Source: Holophagales bacterium
GTDB taxonomy: Bacteria; Acidobacteriota; Thermoanaerobaculia; UBA5066
Reading direction: 5' to 3'
Assembly: GCA_016716705.1 (NCBI GenBank)
Contig: JADJVF010000028.1
Coordinates: forward strand, 1 to 52,092
Length of the DNA: 52,092 nucleotides
The translations under genes were made by a program, and so were the position numbers. Under the pieces are notes generated by a model. It ran no database searches. It saw only the letters and a list, made by a program, of their open reading frames with translations, and was not told the origin of the DNA. Below are positions 16,930 through 24,631 of the stretch, piece by piece (within the stretch, counting starts at the first letter, position 1; each line of letters begins with the position of its first letter).

Positions 16930-16957
16930 TTGACAGGGAGCGGAGCAGGAATATTCT
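16930..16957 (+). promoter_or_regulatory. sigma-70-type promoter of the porin operon
   Basis: A perfect -35 TTGACA (16930-16935) is followed after 16 bases by TATTCT (16952-16957), four of six matches to the -10 consensus. It is the best housekeeping promoter I noticed in the window. Transcription would start near 16965, giving a leader of about 115 nt. That leader contains a small hairpin (CCGGCA-GAAG-TGCCGG, 17036-17051) and a GGAGAAGGAGG ribosome-binding region before ATG 17082. Confidence 0.6.
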
Positions 16958-17081
16958 CCGCCGAACTTGCAACCAGTCCGGGTCTCGAACACTGAGCCCA
17001 CGAGGCGCCCGCGAGTCGGCGTGCATCTCCGCCTTCCGGCAGAAGTGCCGGTTCAATACACGAGGAGAAGGAGGCCCTGTC

Positions 17082-18161
17082 ATGCGTAGAGTCTTTCTCG
17101 GTCTTGACCGTCCTGTGATCGCAGCCGCCGGCCTGGTGATCGGGATCGCGGCGCTTCGGGCCGACGCCCAGGCCGTCATCAAGGTCAACGACGACGTCAA
17201 CATCAAGTTCGGGGTCCTGCTCCAGGGCCAGGCCGACTGGCTGTCAAGCTCGGCGACGGACGACACGGCGCAGAACCTCTACCTCCGCCGCGCCCGGATC
17301 CTCATGGGCGGCTCGCTGGCGAAGAACGTCACCTTCTTCCTCGAGACCGACAGCCCGAACTACGGCAAGGCCGGCACGAAGTCCTCGGGGATGATCGTCC
17401 AGGACTTCTTCGTGTCCTGGAAGCTCGCCGACGCGTTCACCCTCGACGGCGGGATGATCCTGACCGGGATCGCGCACAACTCCCTCCAGAGCGCCGCGTC
17501 GCTCATCGCGATCGACTACGGCTCGTACTCGTTCCTCTACAGCGGCCCGACCCAGAACGTCGTCGGCCGCGACACCGGCTTCCAGGGGCGCGGCTACCTC
17601 GCGGACAAGAGGCTCGAGTACCGCGTCGGCGTCTGGTCCGGCGCACGCAACACGTCTGCGAACCAGGCGTTCCGGACGACTGCGCGCCTCCAGTACAACT
17701 TCCTCGACGTCGACAACGGCTTCTTCTATACCGGCACCTCGCTTGGAAAGAAGAGGATCTTCGCCATCGGCACCGGGTACGACGCCCAGAAGGACTACAA
17801 GTCCTACGCTGCCGACGCCTACGTCGACCTACCGGTCGGAGCCGGCGGCGCGGTCTCCGGCCAGCTCGACTGGATCCACTACGACGGCGGGACGACTTTC
17901 ACGACCCTCCCGAAGCAGGACACGATCTACGTCGAGGGCGGCTACTACATCAAGAGCGCCAAGGTGATGCCCTTCTTCACCTACGGCACCAAGGACATCT
18001 CCGGCACCGATGCCGGCGACGACAGCCGCTGGTCGGTCGGACTCGGCTACATGGCCTTCGGCCACAACCTGAACCTCAAGGCCGCCTACGGCAAGATCGA
18101 CCCGAAAATCGGCAAGAGCTCCGACCAGTTCACGGTCCAGCTGCAGGGTTTCTACTTCTGA
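17082..18161 (+). CDS. outer-membrane porin (phosphate-selective porin O/P-like)
   Basis: 359 residues from ATG 17082 behind a GAGAAGGAGG ribosome-binding site. A signal peptide runs through about residue 29 (VIAAAGLVIGIAALRADAQA). The mature part alternates polar and hydrophobic residues as a beta barrel: IKFGVLLQGQADWLS, LYLRRARILMGGSLAKNVTF, GVWSGARNT, TARLQYNFLD and the closing strand DQFTVQLQGFYF with a terminal Phe, the BAM recognition signature. It precedes the DUF4212/symporter genes on the same strand (73 bp gap), so it probably supplies the outer-membrane step for the same small acid. Specificity is not deducible. Confidence 0.85.
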   Translation: MRRVFLGLDRPVIAAAGLVIGIAALRADAQAVIKVNDDVNIKFGVLLQGQADWLSSSATDDTAQNLYLRRARILMGGSLAKNVTFFLETDSPNYGKAGTKSSGMIVQDFFVSWKLADAFTLDGGMILTGIAHNSLQSAASLIAIDYGSYSFLYSGPTQNVVGRDTGFQGRGYLADKRLEYRVGVWSGARNTSANQAFRTTARLQYNFLDVDNGFFYTGTSLGKKRIFAIGTGYDAQKDYKSYAADAYVDLPVGAGGAVSGQLDWIHYDGGTTFTTLPKQDTIYVEGGYYIKSAKVMPFFTYGTKDISGTDAGDDSRWSVGLGYMAFGHNLNLKAAYGKIDPKIGKSSDQFTVQLQGFYF

Positions 18162-18234
18162 CACGTCACGGGGGTCCCGGACCGCCGGTCCGCGCACTCC
18201 GTGTTCTCAAACGGATAGAGGAGGAGGAAGTCGA

Positions 18235-18495
18235 ATGGCTACGAAGGAAAGACAGGCCGCCTACTGGAAGGAGAACCTGACCTACATCGTCATCCTGCTG
18301 GGAATCTGGTTCGTCGTCTCGTACGTGTTCGGAATCATCATGGCCGACACGCTCGACAAGACGAGTATCGGCGGATTCCCCCTCGGCTTCTGGTTCGCGA
18401 ACCAGGGGTCCGAGGTCATCTTCGTGATCCTCATCGTGGTGTACGTCAAGCTGATGAACCACCTCGACATCAAATATGACGTCCACGAGCAGTAG
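18235..18495 (+). CDS. DUF4212 small membrane subunit of a sodium:solute symporter
   Basis: 86 residues with two transmembrane helices: LTYIVILLGIWFVVSYVFGI, and a second around GSEVIFVILIVVYVKLMNHL, separated by the periplasmic stretch DKTSIGGFPLGFWFANQGS. This pattern (YWxxN...LGFWFAxQGS) is the DUF4212 family, whose genes directly precede VC_2705-type large symporters, as here. It is thought to be an accessory subunit of the transporter. ATG 18235 is preceded by GAGGAGGAAG. The large subunit begins 42 bp downstream. Confidence 0.9.
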   Translation: MATKERQAAYWKENLTYIVILLGIWFVVSYVFGIIMADTLDKTSIGGFPLGFWFANQGSEVIFVILIVVYVKLMNHLDIKYDVHEQ

Positions 18496-18537
18496 GACCT
18501 CGAACCGAAGAGAGCGAATGACGAAAGGAAGAAGCGA

Positions 18538-20340
18538 ATGGGCATCCTGACCTGGACCTGGATCATCGTGGGGGCGTCGTTCGCCCTCTACATCGGGATC
18601 GCGATCTGGGCGCGAGCGAAGACCACCGGTGACTTCTACGTCGCGGCGAAGCAGATCCACCCCGTCCTGAACGGAATGGCCACGGGCGCGGACTGGATGT
18701 CCGCCGCCTCCTTCATCTCCATGGCCGGGCTGATCGCGTTCATGGGGCGCGACGGCTCGATGTACCTCATGGGCTGGACCGGGGGCTACGTGCTCCTCGC
18801 CATGCTGCTGGCCCCCTACCTTAGAAAGTACGGCAAGTTCACGGTTCCGATGTTCGTCGGTGAACGCTACTACTCGCAGACGGCGCGCGTCGTCGCCGTC
18901 GTCTGCGCGATCTTCGTGTCGTTCACCTACGTGGCCGGGCAGATGCGCGGTGTCGGAGTCGTCTTCTCGCGCTTCCTCGAGGTCCCCATCAACACGGGCG
19001 TCCTCATCGGCATGGCGATCGTCTTCTTCTACGCCACCATGGGCGGCATGAAGGGGATCACCTACACCCAGGTCGCCCAGTACTGTGTGCTCATCACGGC
19101 TTACATGATCCCGGCGATCTTCATCTCCATCATGCTGACCGGAAACCCGATCCCGCAGCTGGGATACGGCAGCATGCTCAGCGAGGGGGGCCAGCAGATC
19201 CTCGGCTCGTCCCCGGGCCACCTCCTGCAGAAGCTGAACGAGGTGCAGATCGAGCTCGGCTTCAGCGCCTACACCGCCGGCGGTGCCAAGACGCCGATCG
19301 ACGTCTTCATGATCACGCTCGCGCTGATGGTCGGCACGGCGGGCCTTCCACATATCATCATCCGCTTCTTCACGACTCCGACGATCAAGGGAGCCCGCTC
19401 CTCCGCCGGCTGGGCGCTCCTCTTCATCGCCATCCTCTACACGACGGCACCCGCCGTTGCGGCGTTCGCCCGCCTGAATCTGATCCACTCCCTGAACGGC
19501 AAGAGCTACGCCGAGGCGCCGAGCTGGTTCAAGAACTGGGAGAAGACCGGCCTCGTCGCCTGGAAGGACCGGAACGGCGACGGGAAGATGCAGTTCGCCA
19601 AGGGCGAGCCGTTCAAGGGCAAGCTCGAGTTCGAGAAGGACGCGGCGGGCGCCGTCAAGATCGGGCCTTCCGGCGAGCGCGTCGTCAAGTCGGCCTTCGA
19701 CGAAAAGAACACGAACGAGCTCTACATCGACCGCGACATCATCGTCCTCGCCAACCCCGAGATCGCCCGGCTCCCGAACTGGGTCGTCGCGCTCGTGGCG
19801 GCCGGCGGCCTGGCCGCCGCCCTCTCCACCGCCGCCGGTCTCCTCCTCGTCATCGCGTCCGCGATCTCGCACGACCTCGTAAAGAATGTCCTCGCGAAGG
19901 ACACGACCGAGAAGGCCGAGCTCCTCTGGGCACGCGCCGCCGCCGGTGCCGCGGTCATCATCGCGGGCTACTTCGGGATCCACCCGCCCGGATTCGTCGC
20001 GCAGGTCGTAGCGTTCGCTTTCGGGCTGGCCGCCTCGTCCTTCTTCCCCATCATCATCCTCGGGATCTTCTGGAAACGGGCGACGAAGGAGGGCGCGATG
20101 CTCGGCATGGTCGCCGGCATCGCCTTCACGGCCGCCTACATCATCTACTTCAAGTTCGTGAACCCGGACATCAACAACGCCAAGCACTGGCTCTGGGGGA
20201 TCTCGCCCGAGGGAATCGGCAGCCTCGGAATGGTCGTCAACTTCGTCGTCGCCATCGGAGTGTCGATGGTGACGAAGGCGCCTCCGCAGGCCGTCCAGGA
20301 TATGGTCGCCAGCCTTCGGTACCCTCGTACCATCGAATAG
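18538..20340 (+). CDS. sodium:solute symporter, VC_2705 subfamily (acetate-permease-like)
   Basis: 600 residues, SSS family, with about 13 hydrophobic segments. Landmarks are FYVAAKQIHPVLNGMATGADWMS, the loop VPMFVGERYY, GTAGLPHIIIRFF and GGLAAALSTAAGLLLVI, which line the sodium and substrate path in ActP-type carriers. Between the helices near residues 330-400 a hydrophilic insertion carries DRNGDGKMQF (from about Asp344), an EF-hand-like calcium loop pattern. The preceding DUF4212 subunit, the porin and the acs operon point to acetate or a related monocarboxylate as substrate. A strong hairpin follows the stop. Confidence 0.9.
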   Translation: MGILTWTWIIVGASFALYIGIAIWARAKTTGDFYVAAKQIHPVLNGMATGADWMSAASFISMAGLIAFMGRDGSMYLMGWTGGYVLLAMLLAPYLRKYGKFTVPMFVGERYYSQTARVVAVVCAIFVSFTYVAGQMRGVGVVFSRFLEVPINTGVLIGMAIVFFYATMGGMKGITYTQVAQYCVLITAYMIPAIFISIMLTGNPIPQLGYGSMLSEGGQQILGSSPGHLLQKLNEVQIELGFSAYTAGGAKTPIDVFMITLALMVGTAGLPHIIIRFFTTPTIKGARSSAGWALLFIAILYTTAPAVAAFARLNLIHSLNGKSYAEAPSWFKNWEKTGLVAWKDRNGDGKMQFAKGEPFKGKLEFEKDAAGAVKIGPSGERVVKSAFDEKNTNELYIDRDIIVLANPEIARLPNWVVALVAAGGLAAALSTAAGLLLVIASAISHDLVKNVLAKDTTEKAELLWARAAAGAAVIIAGYFGIHPPGFVAQVVAFAFGLAASSFFPIIILGIFWKRATKEGAMLGMVAGIAFTAAYIIYFKFVNPDINNAKHWLWGISPEGIGSLGMVVNFVVAIGVSMVTKAPPQAVQDMVASLRYPRTIE

Positions 20341-20358
20341 TCCGCCTCGTCGCGCCCT

Positions 20359-20386
20359 GGGGGTCCGGTCTTCGGACCGGGCCCCC
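20359..20386. terminator. bidirectional hairpin terminator between convergent genes
   Basis: A GC-rich inverted repeat pairs GGTCCG with CGGACC around GTCTT, and is extended by runs of G and C on either side. It is followed by CTTT on the plus strand. It lies between the symporter stop (20340) and the exonuclease stop (20401), so it can end transcription from both sides. The T tract is short. Confidence 0.65.
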
Positions 20387-20400
20387 GGGCCTTTCGTGGC

Positions 20401-21081
20401 TCAGCGCCCGATGAGATCGCCGAGCGTGCGGACCCGCCGTTCCTTCAGCCGCGCCAGGAGCTTCAGGAACAGGAGGGCCGTCGCGAAGGCGTCGCCCAGC
20501 GCCGTGTGGCGACCTTCGATTTCCACGCCGTACCGGTCGCAGAGCGCCTCCAGGCCGAGTTCGTCGGGGCGGACACCGTCCGGATTTCCCAGCTGGCGGT
20601 CCACGCGCCGCGCCAGGGCGAGGGTGTCGTAGGAGCGGTTCAGGAGCGGAAAGCCGAGGTTGCGGCGGACGAGCCGGTCCAGCACCTCCACGTCGAAGGC
20701 GACGTGGTGACCGATCAGGACCGCACCGCCGAGGAACGGCAGGAGTCGCCACGCGACCTCTTCCTCGGGGACCCCCTTGGCGGCCTCGCCGGGCGTGATC
20801 TCGTGGAAGGCGACGCCGCCCGGGGTGGTCAGGTGCTGCCGCACCCGCAGGTCGAGTCCGTCCGAGACGGCGATCGAGGAGCCCCGCACGCCGATTGCCG
20901 CGACCTCGAGGATCCGGTCCCGCGTCGGGTCGAGCCCCGTCGTCTCCGTGTCGAGGACGACGAAGCGGATCTCGTCGAGAAGCCGCTTCCGGTCGGCCCA
21001 CCGGGGCTGCGCATCGCGGTACCACTTGAACTCCATGGGCACGCGCGACGCCCGCACCCTGCCGACGAGCGCGTGGAGCAT
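20401..21081 (-). CDS. 3'-5' exonuclease, DnaQ-like
   Basis: 226 residues. The DEDDh exonuclease motifs are complete: VVLDTETTGLDP (Asp44, Glu46), IGHHVAFDVEVL (second Asp) and RHTALGDAFATALLF (His and Asp). About 40 N-terminal residues precede the fold. It resembles the stand-alone epsilon-like exonucleases that are encoded next to cNMP/CBS/DUF294 genes beside acetate symporters. Its start overlaps the stop of that gene by one base (TGATG), indicating translational coupling. Substrate may be a DNA end or a small nucleotide; nothing here decides. Confidence 0.88.
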   Translation of the reverse strand: MLHALVGRVRASRVPMEFKWYRDAQPRWADRKRLLDEIRFVVLDTETTGLDPTRDRILEVAAIGVRGSSIAVSDGLDLRVRQHLTTPGGVAFHEITPGEAAKGVPEEEVAWRLLPFLGGAVLIGHHVAFDVEVLDRLVRRNLGFPLLNRSYDTLALARRVDRQLGNPDGVRPDELGLEALCDRYGVEIEGRHTALGDAFATALLFLKLLARLKERRVRTLGDLIGR

Positions 21082-23000
21082 CAGCGGACGCGCCCCGCCG
21101 GGAACCGGACCTTCAGGACGTCCTGGAGCTCCTTGACGGCCGCGAAGATGTTCTTCAGCGTCTGCCTGTCGAGTTTGTTGAGCGCCTCGGGGTCGATGTA
21201 CCGGCCGATGTCGCGATGCTTCAAGCCAAACCGGGCCCGGATCTTCATGAGGATCTCGTAGGCGACCGCCGCTTCCTCGAAGAGATCACGATGGCCGGTC
21301 TCGAGCGCGGCGAGGCGATGGAACCGCCGGATGGTGCTGTTCTCCCCCATGAGCTCGTGGTCTAGGGTGAGCACCCGCGCGGCATCCGCGAGCGGGATCA
21401 TCGCCCTGAGCTTCAGGTCGAACTCGTCCTCGTGCTCCCCGTTTCGTTCGACCACGAAGCTCCGGAGGAAGCTGAGCGGCGGCGGCGTGGAGAGCGCGTT
21501 CTCGGCCAGGCGACCGAGGAACACCTCCGTGCGGGCGATCTCTTCGTAGAGGTACCGCGTCAGCTCCCGCGCCAGGGCCGGGTTCCCAGCGCTGGGCCGG
21601 TAGTCGAGGAAGACGGTCGCCAGGAGGATGTCGTGCTCGTCCGGCCTCTCGACCCAGCGGCGAAGCGTCTCCTTCCATTCGCCGAGGCTTCGGCACCAGT
21701 CCGGGCTCGCGGCCGAGACGCCGCCCGCGTCGGGCGAGAAACCGCAGGCCGCCAGCCCGTCCGACACGAAGACCGCCAGGCGGAGGAACCAGGCCCGCAC
21801 GTCGTCGTCCGGTTCGCCGGCGTAGACGAGCGCGTGGTCCTGGTCCGTCCGCAGGAGCTGCTCCTCGCGCCCCTGGCTTCCGAGCGCCAGCCAGGCGAAG
21901 TCCCGGGGCGGGACCCCCGCGGACGCGACGTGCAGCTCGACGAGGCGCTGCACGATCGCATCGGTGACCGCCGACACCATCCCCGCGACGTAGAGGGCGC
22001 TGACGTCCTGCTCGAGGTACTTCGCCAGGAGCTCCTCGGCCTTCTTCCGGATGGCGACCAGCTGCGGAAGGGACGACGTCTTGCGCGCCTCCTTGATCAT
22101 GATGGCCGGGTTGAAGCCCTGTACGAGAAGGAGGTCGTGGTCCGAGATGAGCCCGGTGACCTCGCTGCCGTCGGTCCCGTCCGCCGTCACGCAGAGGTGG
22201 TGGACCTTCTGACGGATCATCTCGATCATCGCCTCGGCCAGCGTGATGCCCGCCCGGACGGTCTTCACCGGCCGGCTCATGATCGCGGAGACGGGCTCGT
22301 CCGCGGCGTGACGTCCCGTCACGACCTTGCTCCTGAGGTCGCGGTCCGTGAGGATCCCGACCGGGGCGTTGGCGCCGTCCGCGATGACGATCGAGCTGTA
22401 GCCGTGCTCCGTCATCGCGAGGGCCGCGCTGCGAATCGTCTCCGTCGCGGAGCAGGTCAGCACCTTTTTCGTCGCGTTCAGGACGATCGTATCGTTCAGG
22501 AACGGCACGGGGACCGGCCCCTCCCCCGCCAGCCGGCCACCGGCGAGCGTCGCTCCGGACCGCTTGCGCTGGTGCGGCCGGCCCGACGCGAATGCGGCCG
22601 CAAAGTAGAGGGCGACCCGGTTGTTCTTCTTCAGAAGGGGCTGCGCGGCGGCGACCGGGACGACATAGAGGATGCACTCGTCCACGGCGACCGCCGTCGC
22701 GAGGTAGGGCTCCCGCGCGATGAGGGGACGCACGCCGAAGACGTCTCCTTCGTCGCAGACGTCGACGAGCTGCCGGGGCGGGCCCTGCTCGTGAACCTCC
22801 ACCGACCCCTGCCGCAGCACGTAGAACTCGTCGCCCGGCTTCGCTCCTTCCCGGAAGATCACGCTACCCGCCATCACGTAGCGAATGGAGACCCTCGCGG
22901 CGAGCTCCGAACGCTCCACCGGCTCGAGCAGGCTGAAGGGCGGGTACCGCCTCAGGAACTCCGCGACGCGGTCCTGGATGACGTTGGAAGAAGGGGTCAT
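21081..23000 (-). CDS. cNMP-binding/CBS-pair/DUF294 nucleotidyltransferase-like regulator (second copy)
   Basis: ATG 23000, with GGGAGG at normal spacing, gives 639 residues; starts farther upstream add an unlikely Arg/Gly-rich leader. Same architecture as the protein at 15022-16857. A cNMP-like domain (FLRRYPPFSLL, EFYVLRQGSVEVHEQG) is followed by a CBS pair (GILTDRDLRSKVV, VTGLISDHDLLLVQG), a nucleotidyltransferase core LALGSQGREEQLLRTDQDHAL (about residue 370) and the C-terminal DUF294 domain. It is coupled to the exonuclease gene downstream and diverges from the histidine kinase. Family context: regulators of acetate/solute symporters. Confidence 0.88.
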   Translation of the reverse strand: MTPSSNVIQDRVAEFLRRYPPFSLLEPVERSELAARVSIRYVMAGSVIFREGAKPGDEFYVLRQGSVEVHEQGPPRQLVDVCDEGDVFGVRPLIAREPYLATAVAVDECILYVVPVAAAQPLLKKNNRVALYFAAAFASGRPHQRKRSGATLAGGRLAGEGPVPVPFLNDTIVLNATKKVLTCSATETIRSAALAMTEHGYSSIVIADGANAPVGILTDRDLRSKVVTGRHAADEPVSAIMSRPVKTVRAGITLAEAMIEMIRQKVHHLCVTADGTDGSEVTGLISDHDLLLVQGFNPAIMIKEARKTSSLPQLVAIRKKAEELLAKYLEQDVSALYVAGMVSAVTDAIVQRLVELHVASAGVPPRDFAWLALGSQGREEQLLRTDQDHALVYAGEPDDDVRAWFLRLAVFVSDGLAACGFSPDAGGVSAASPDWCRSLGEWKETLRRWVERPDEHDILLATVFLDYRPSAGNPALARELTRYLYEEIARTEVFLGRLAENALSTPPPLSFLRSFVVERNGEHEDEFDLKLRAMIPLADAARVLTLDHELMGENSTIRRFHRLAALETGHRDLFEEAAVAYEILMKIRARFGLKHRDIGRYIDPEALNKLDRQTLKNIFAAVKELQDVLKVRFPAGRVR

Positions 23001-23089
23001 CTGCCTCCCGGCCATTCCCGCGGACCGGGCCAGCACCCGTTGCCCGCCGCCGCGCTCATGATACGGGTTCGCATCCGGCACCGGCCACG

Positions 23090-24622
23090 GTGACGGAGAA
23101 TGTGGCCGATGGACTCGACCTCGATGCCCCTCCTCCCTGTCCCCGAATGGCGATGAGGGTCGGCGACCTCTTCCATCGGCTCAGCCTGACGGCCCGCCTG
23201 GGCTTTGCCTTCACGTTCATCCTCGCGGTGGCGGCGGTCGCGCAGACCGTTCTCTACCTGAGGTTCCAGGACCAGATGCTCGGGGAGGCCGACGCCTCCT
23301 ACAAGACCCTCGCCACCGCCATCCAGGCCGCGGCGACGCGCATCGGGCCCGGCGGTTCCAAGGACCCGAAGGCTCTCGAGGAGTTCCGCGAGAAGCTGAG
23401 GCAGAAGGGGGTCCGCGAGATCCGGATCAAGCAGGGAGGCCTGCTGCTCACGGGGGAGACGCCCGCGGAGGCCCCGCCGGCGGGACGCAGACGGCCGCGG
23501 GGCGCGACGGTCCCGCAGGACATCGAGATCGAGGGCGTCGTGGGAGAGGGGGCCGGCTCGGGCGAGATCGTCGTCCCGCTCGTCATCGAGCGGCGCTACC
23601 TCGGGCAGGTCACGATCAAGTACTCCCTCGAGAACATCCGGACCGAGCTCGAGGGCAACTTCCGGAGCGGCCTCTACGCCCTCCTCGGCGTCTTCGCCGT
23701 CGGCCTCGCCGTCATCCTCGTGGTCACGCGCAACGCGACCCGCCCGATCGAGGCGGTGGCCGAAGCGGCCCGGCAGGTCGCCGACGGTCACCTGGACGTC
23801 GTCGTCCCGGTCGACCGAGCCGACGAGGTGGGGCAGCTCGCCGTCGCCTTCAACCGGATGACCTCCGCGCTCCGCGAGCGGCAGGACCTCCTCTCGCGCC
23901 TGGCGGCCGCGGAGAAGCGGGCGGAGATCGGCCACCTGGCCGCGGGCCTCGCGCACGAGATCAAGAACCCTCTCAACGCCCTCTCCCTCGGCCTCGACGT
24001 CCTCAAGCGCCGCCACCGGCCCACCGACGAGACGGCCGCTGCCGACCAGTCCACGCGCATCGAGGCGCTGCGGGGGGAGATCAACCGCCTCGCGGCCCTC
24101 ATCAACAGCTTCCTCGCGTTTGGCAGGCCTCTCACCCTCACGATCGTGCCGGTCGACGCGATCACCCTCGTCCGCGAAACGCTCGGGGACCTCTCGGAGA
24201 CGGCGGCCCAGGCCCACGTCACGATCGCCTCCGACCTCCCGGAAGGGATGCCGCGCATCCCCGCCGACGGCTCGCTCCTGAAGTCCGCCGTCTGGAACCT
24301 GACCCAGAACGGCATACAGACGATGGAGCGCGAAGGGGGCCGGCTCTCGGTAAAGGCGCACCTCGCCGCCGGGTCGCCCGAGGAAGGGCCGCGCCTCGTC
24401 CTCACGTTCGAGGACGAGGGCCCCGGCATCGACCCGGCCCACCTCCTCCGCCTGTTCGAGCCCTGGTTCTCGACGAAGGAGGGGGGCGTTGGTCTGGGGC
24501 TGGCGATGGTGAAGCGGATCGTCGAGGAGCACGGCGGCCGGGTGGAGGCCGGGAACCGCGAAGGGACGCACGGGGCCGTCTTCCGGCTCCGGCTCCCCCT
24601 CGCGACGCCGGCTTCGGAGTAA
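23090..24622 (+). CDS. membrane sensor histidine kinase
   Basis: 510 residues from GTG 23090; ATG 23147 or 23153 are alternatives that begin nearer the first helix. Order: transmembrane helix 1 (LGFAFTFILAVAAVAQTVLYL), about 150 periplasmic residues, transmembrane helix 2 (LLGVFAVGLAVILVVT), HAMP domain, then the HisKA domain with phospho-acceptor His289 in GLAHEIKNPLN. The HATPase domain shows NLTQNGIQTM, FEDEGPGIDP and GVGLGLAMVKRI. The response-regulator gene starts nine bases after its stop, so they form a two-component pair. Location beside the acetate island suggests control of it, possibly by sensing an organic acid in the periplasm. Confidence 0.92.
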   Translation: MTENVADGLDLDAPPPCPRMAMRVGDLFHRLSLTARLGFAFTFILAVAAVAQTVLYLRFQDQMLGEADASYKTLATAIQAAATRIGPGGSKDPKALEEFREKLRQKGVREIRIKQGGLLLTGETPAEAPPAGRRRPRGATVPQDIEIEGVVGEGAGSGEIVVPLVIERRYLGQVTIKYSLENIRTELEGNFRSGLYALLGVFAVGLAVILVVTRNATRPIEAVAEAARQVADGHLDVVVPVDRADEVGQLAVAFNRMTSALRERQDLLSRLAAAEKRAEIGHLAAGLAHEIKNPLNALSLGLDVLKRRHRPTDETAAADQSTRIEALRGEINRLAALINSFLAFGRPLTLTIVPVDAITLVRETLGDLSETAAQAHVTIASDLPEGMPRIPADGSLLKSAVWNLTQNGIQTMEREGGRLSVKAHLAAGSPEEGPRLVLTFEDEGPGIDPAHLLRLFEPWFSTKEGGVGLGLAMVKRIVEEHGGRVEAGNREGTHGAVFRLRLPLATPASE

Positions 24623-24631
24623 CCTCGCGGC

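Noticed and set aside
17036..17051. Riboswitch in the porin leader
   Set aside because: Only one small hairpin (CCGGCA-GAAG-TGCCGG) is seen; no conserved aptamer core or terminator alternative.
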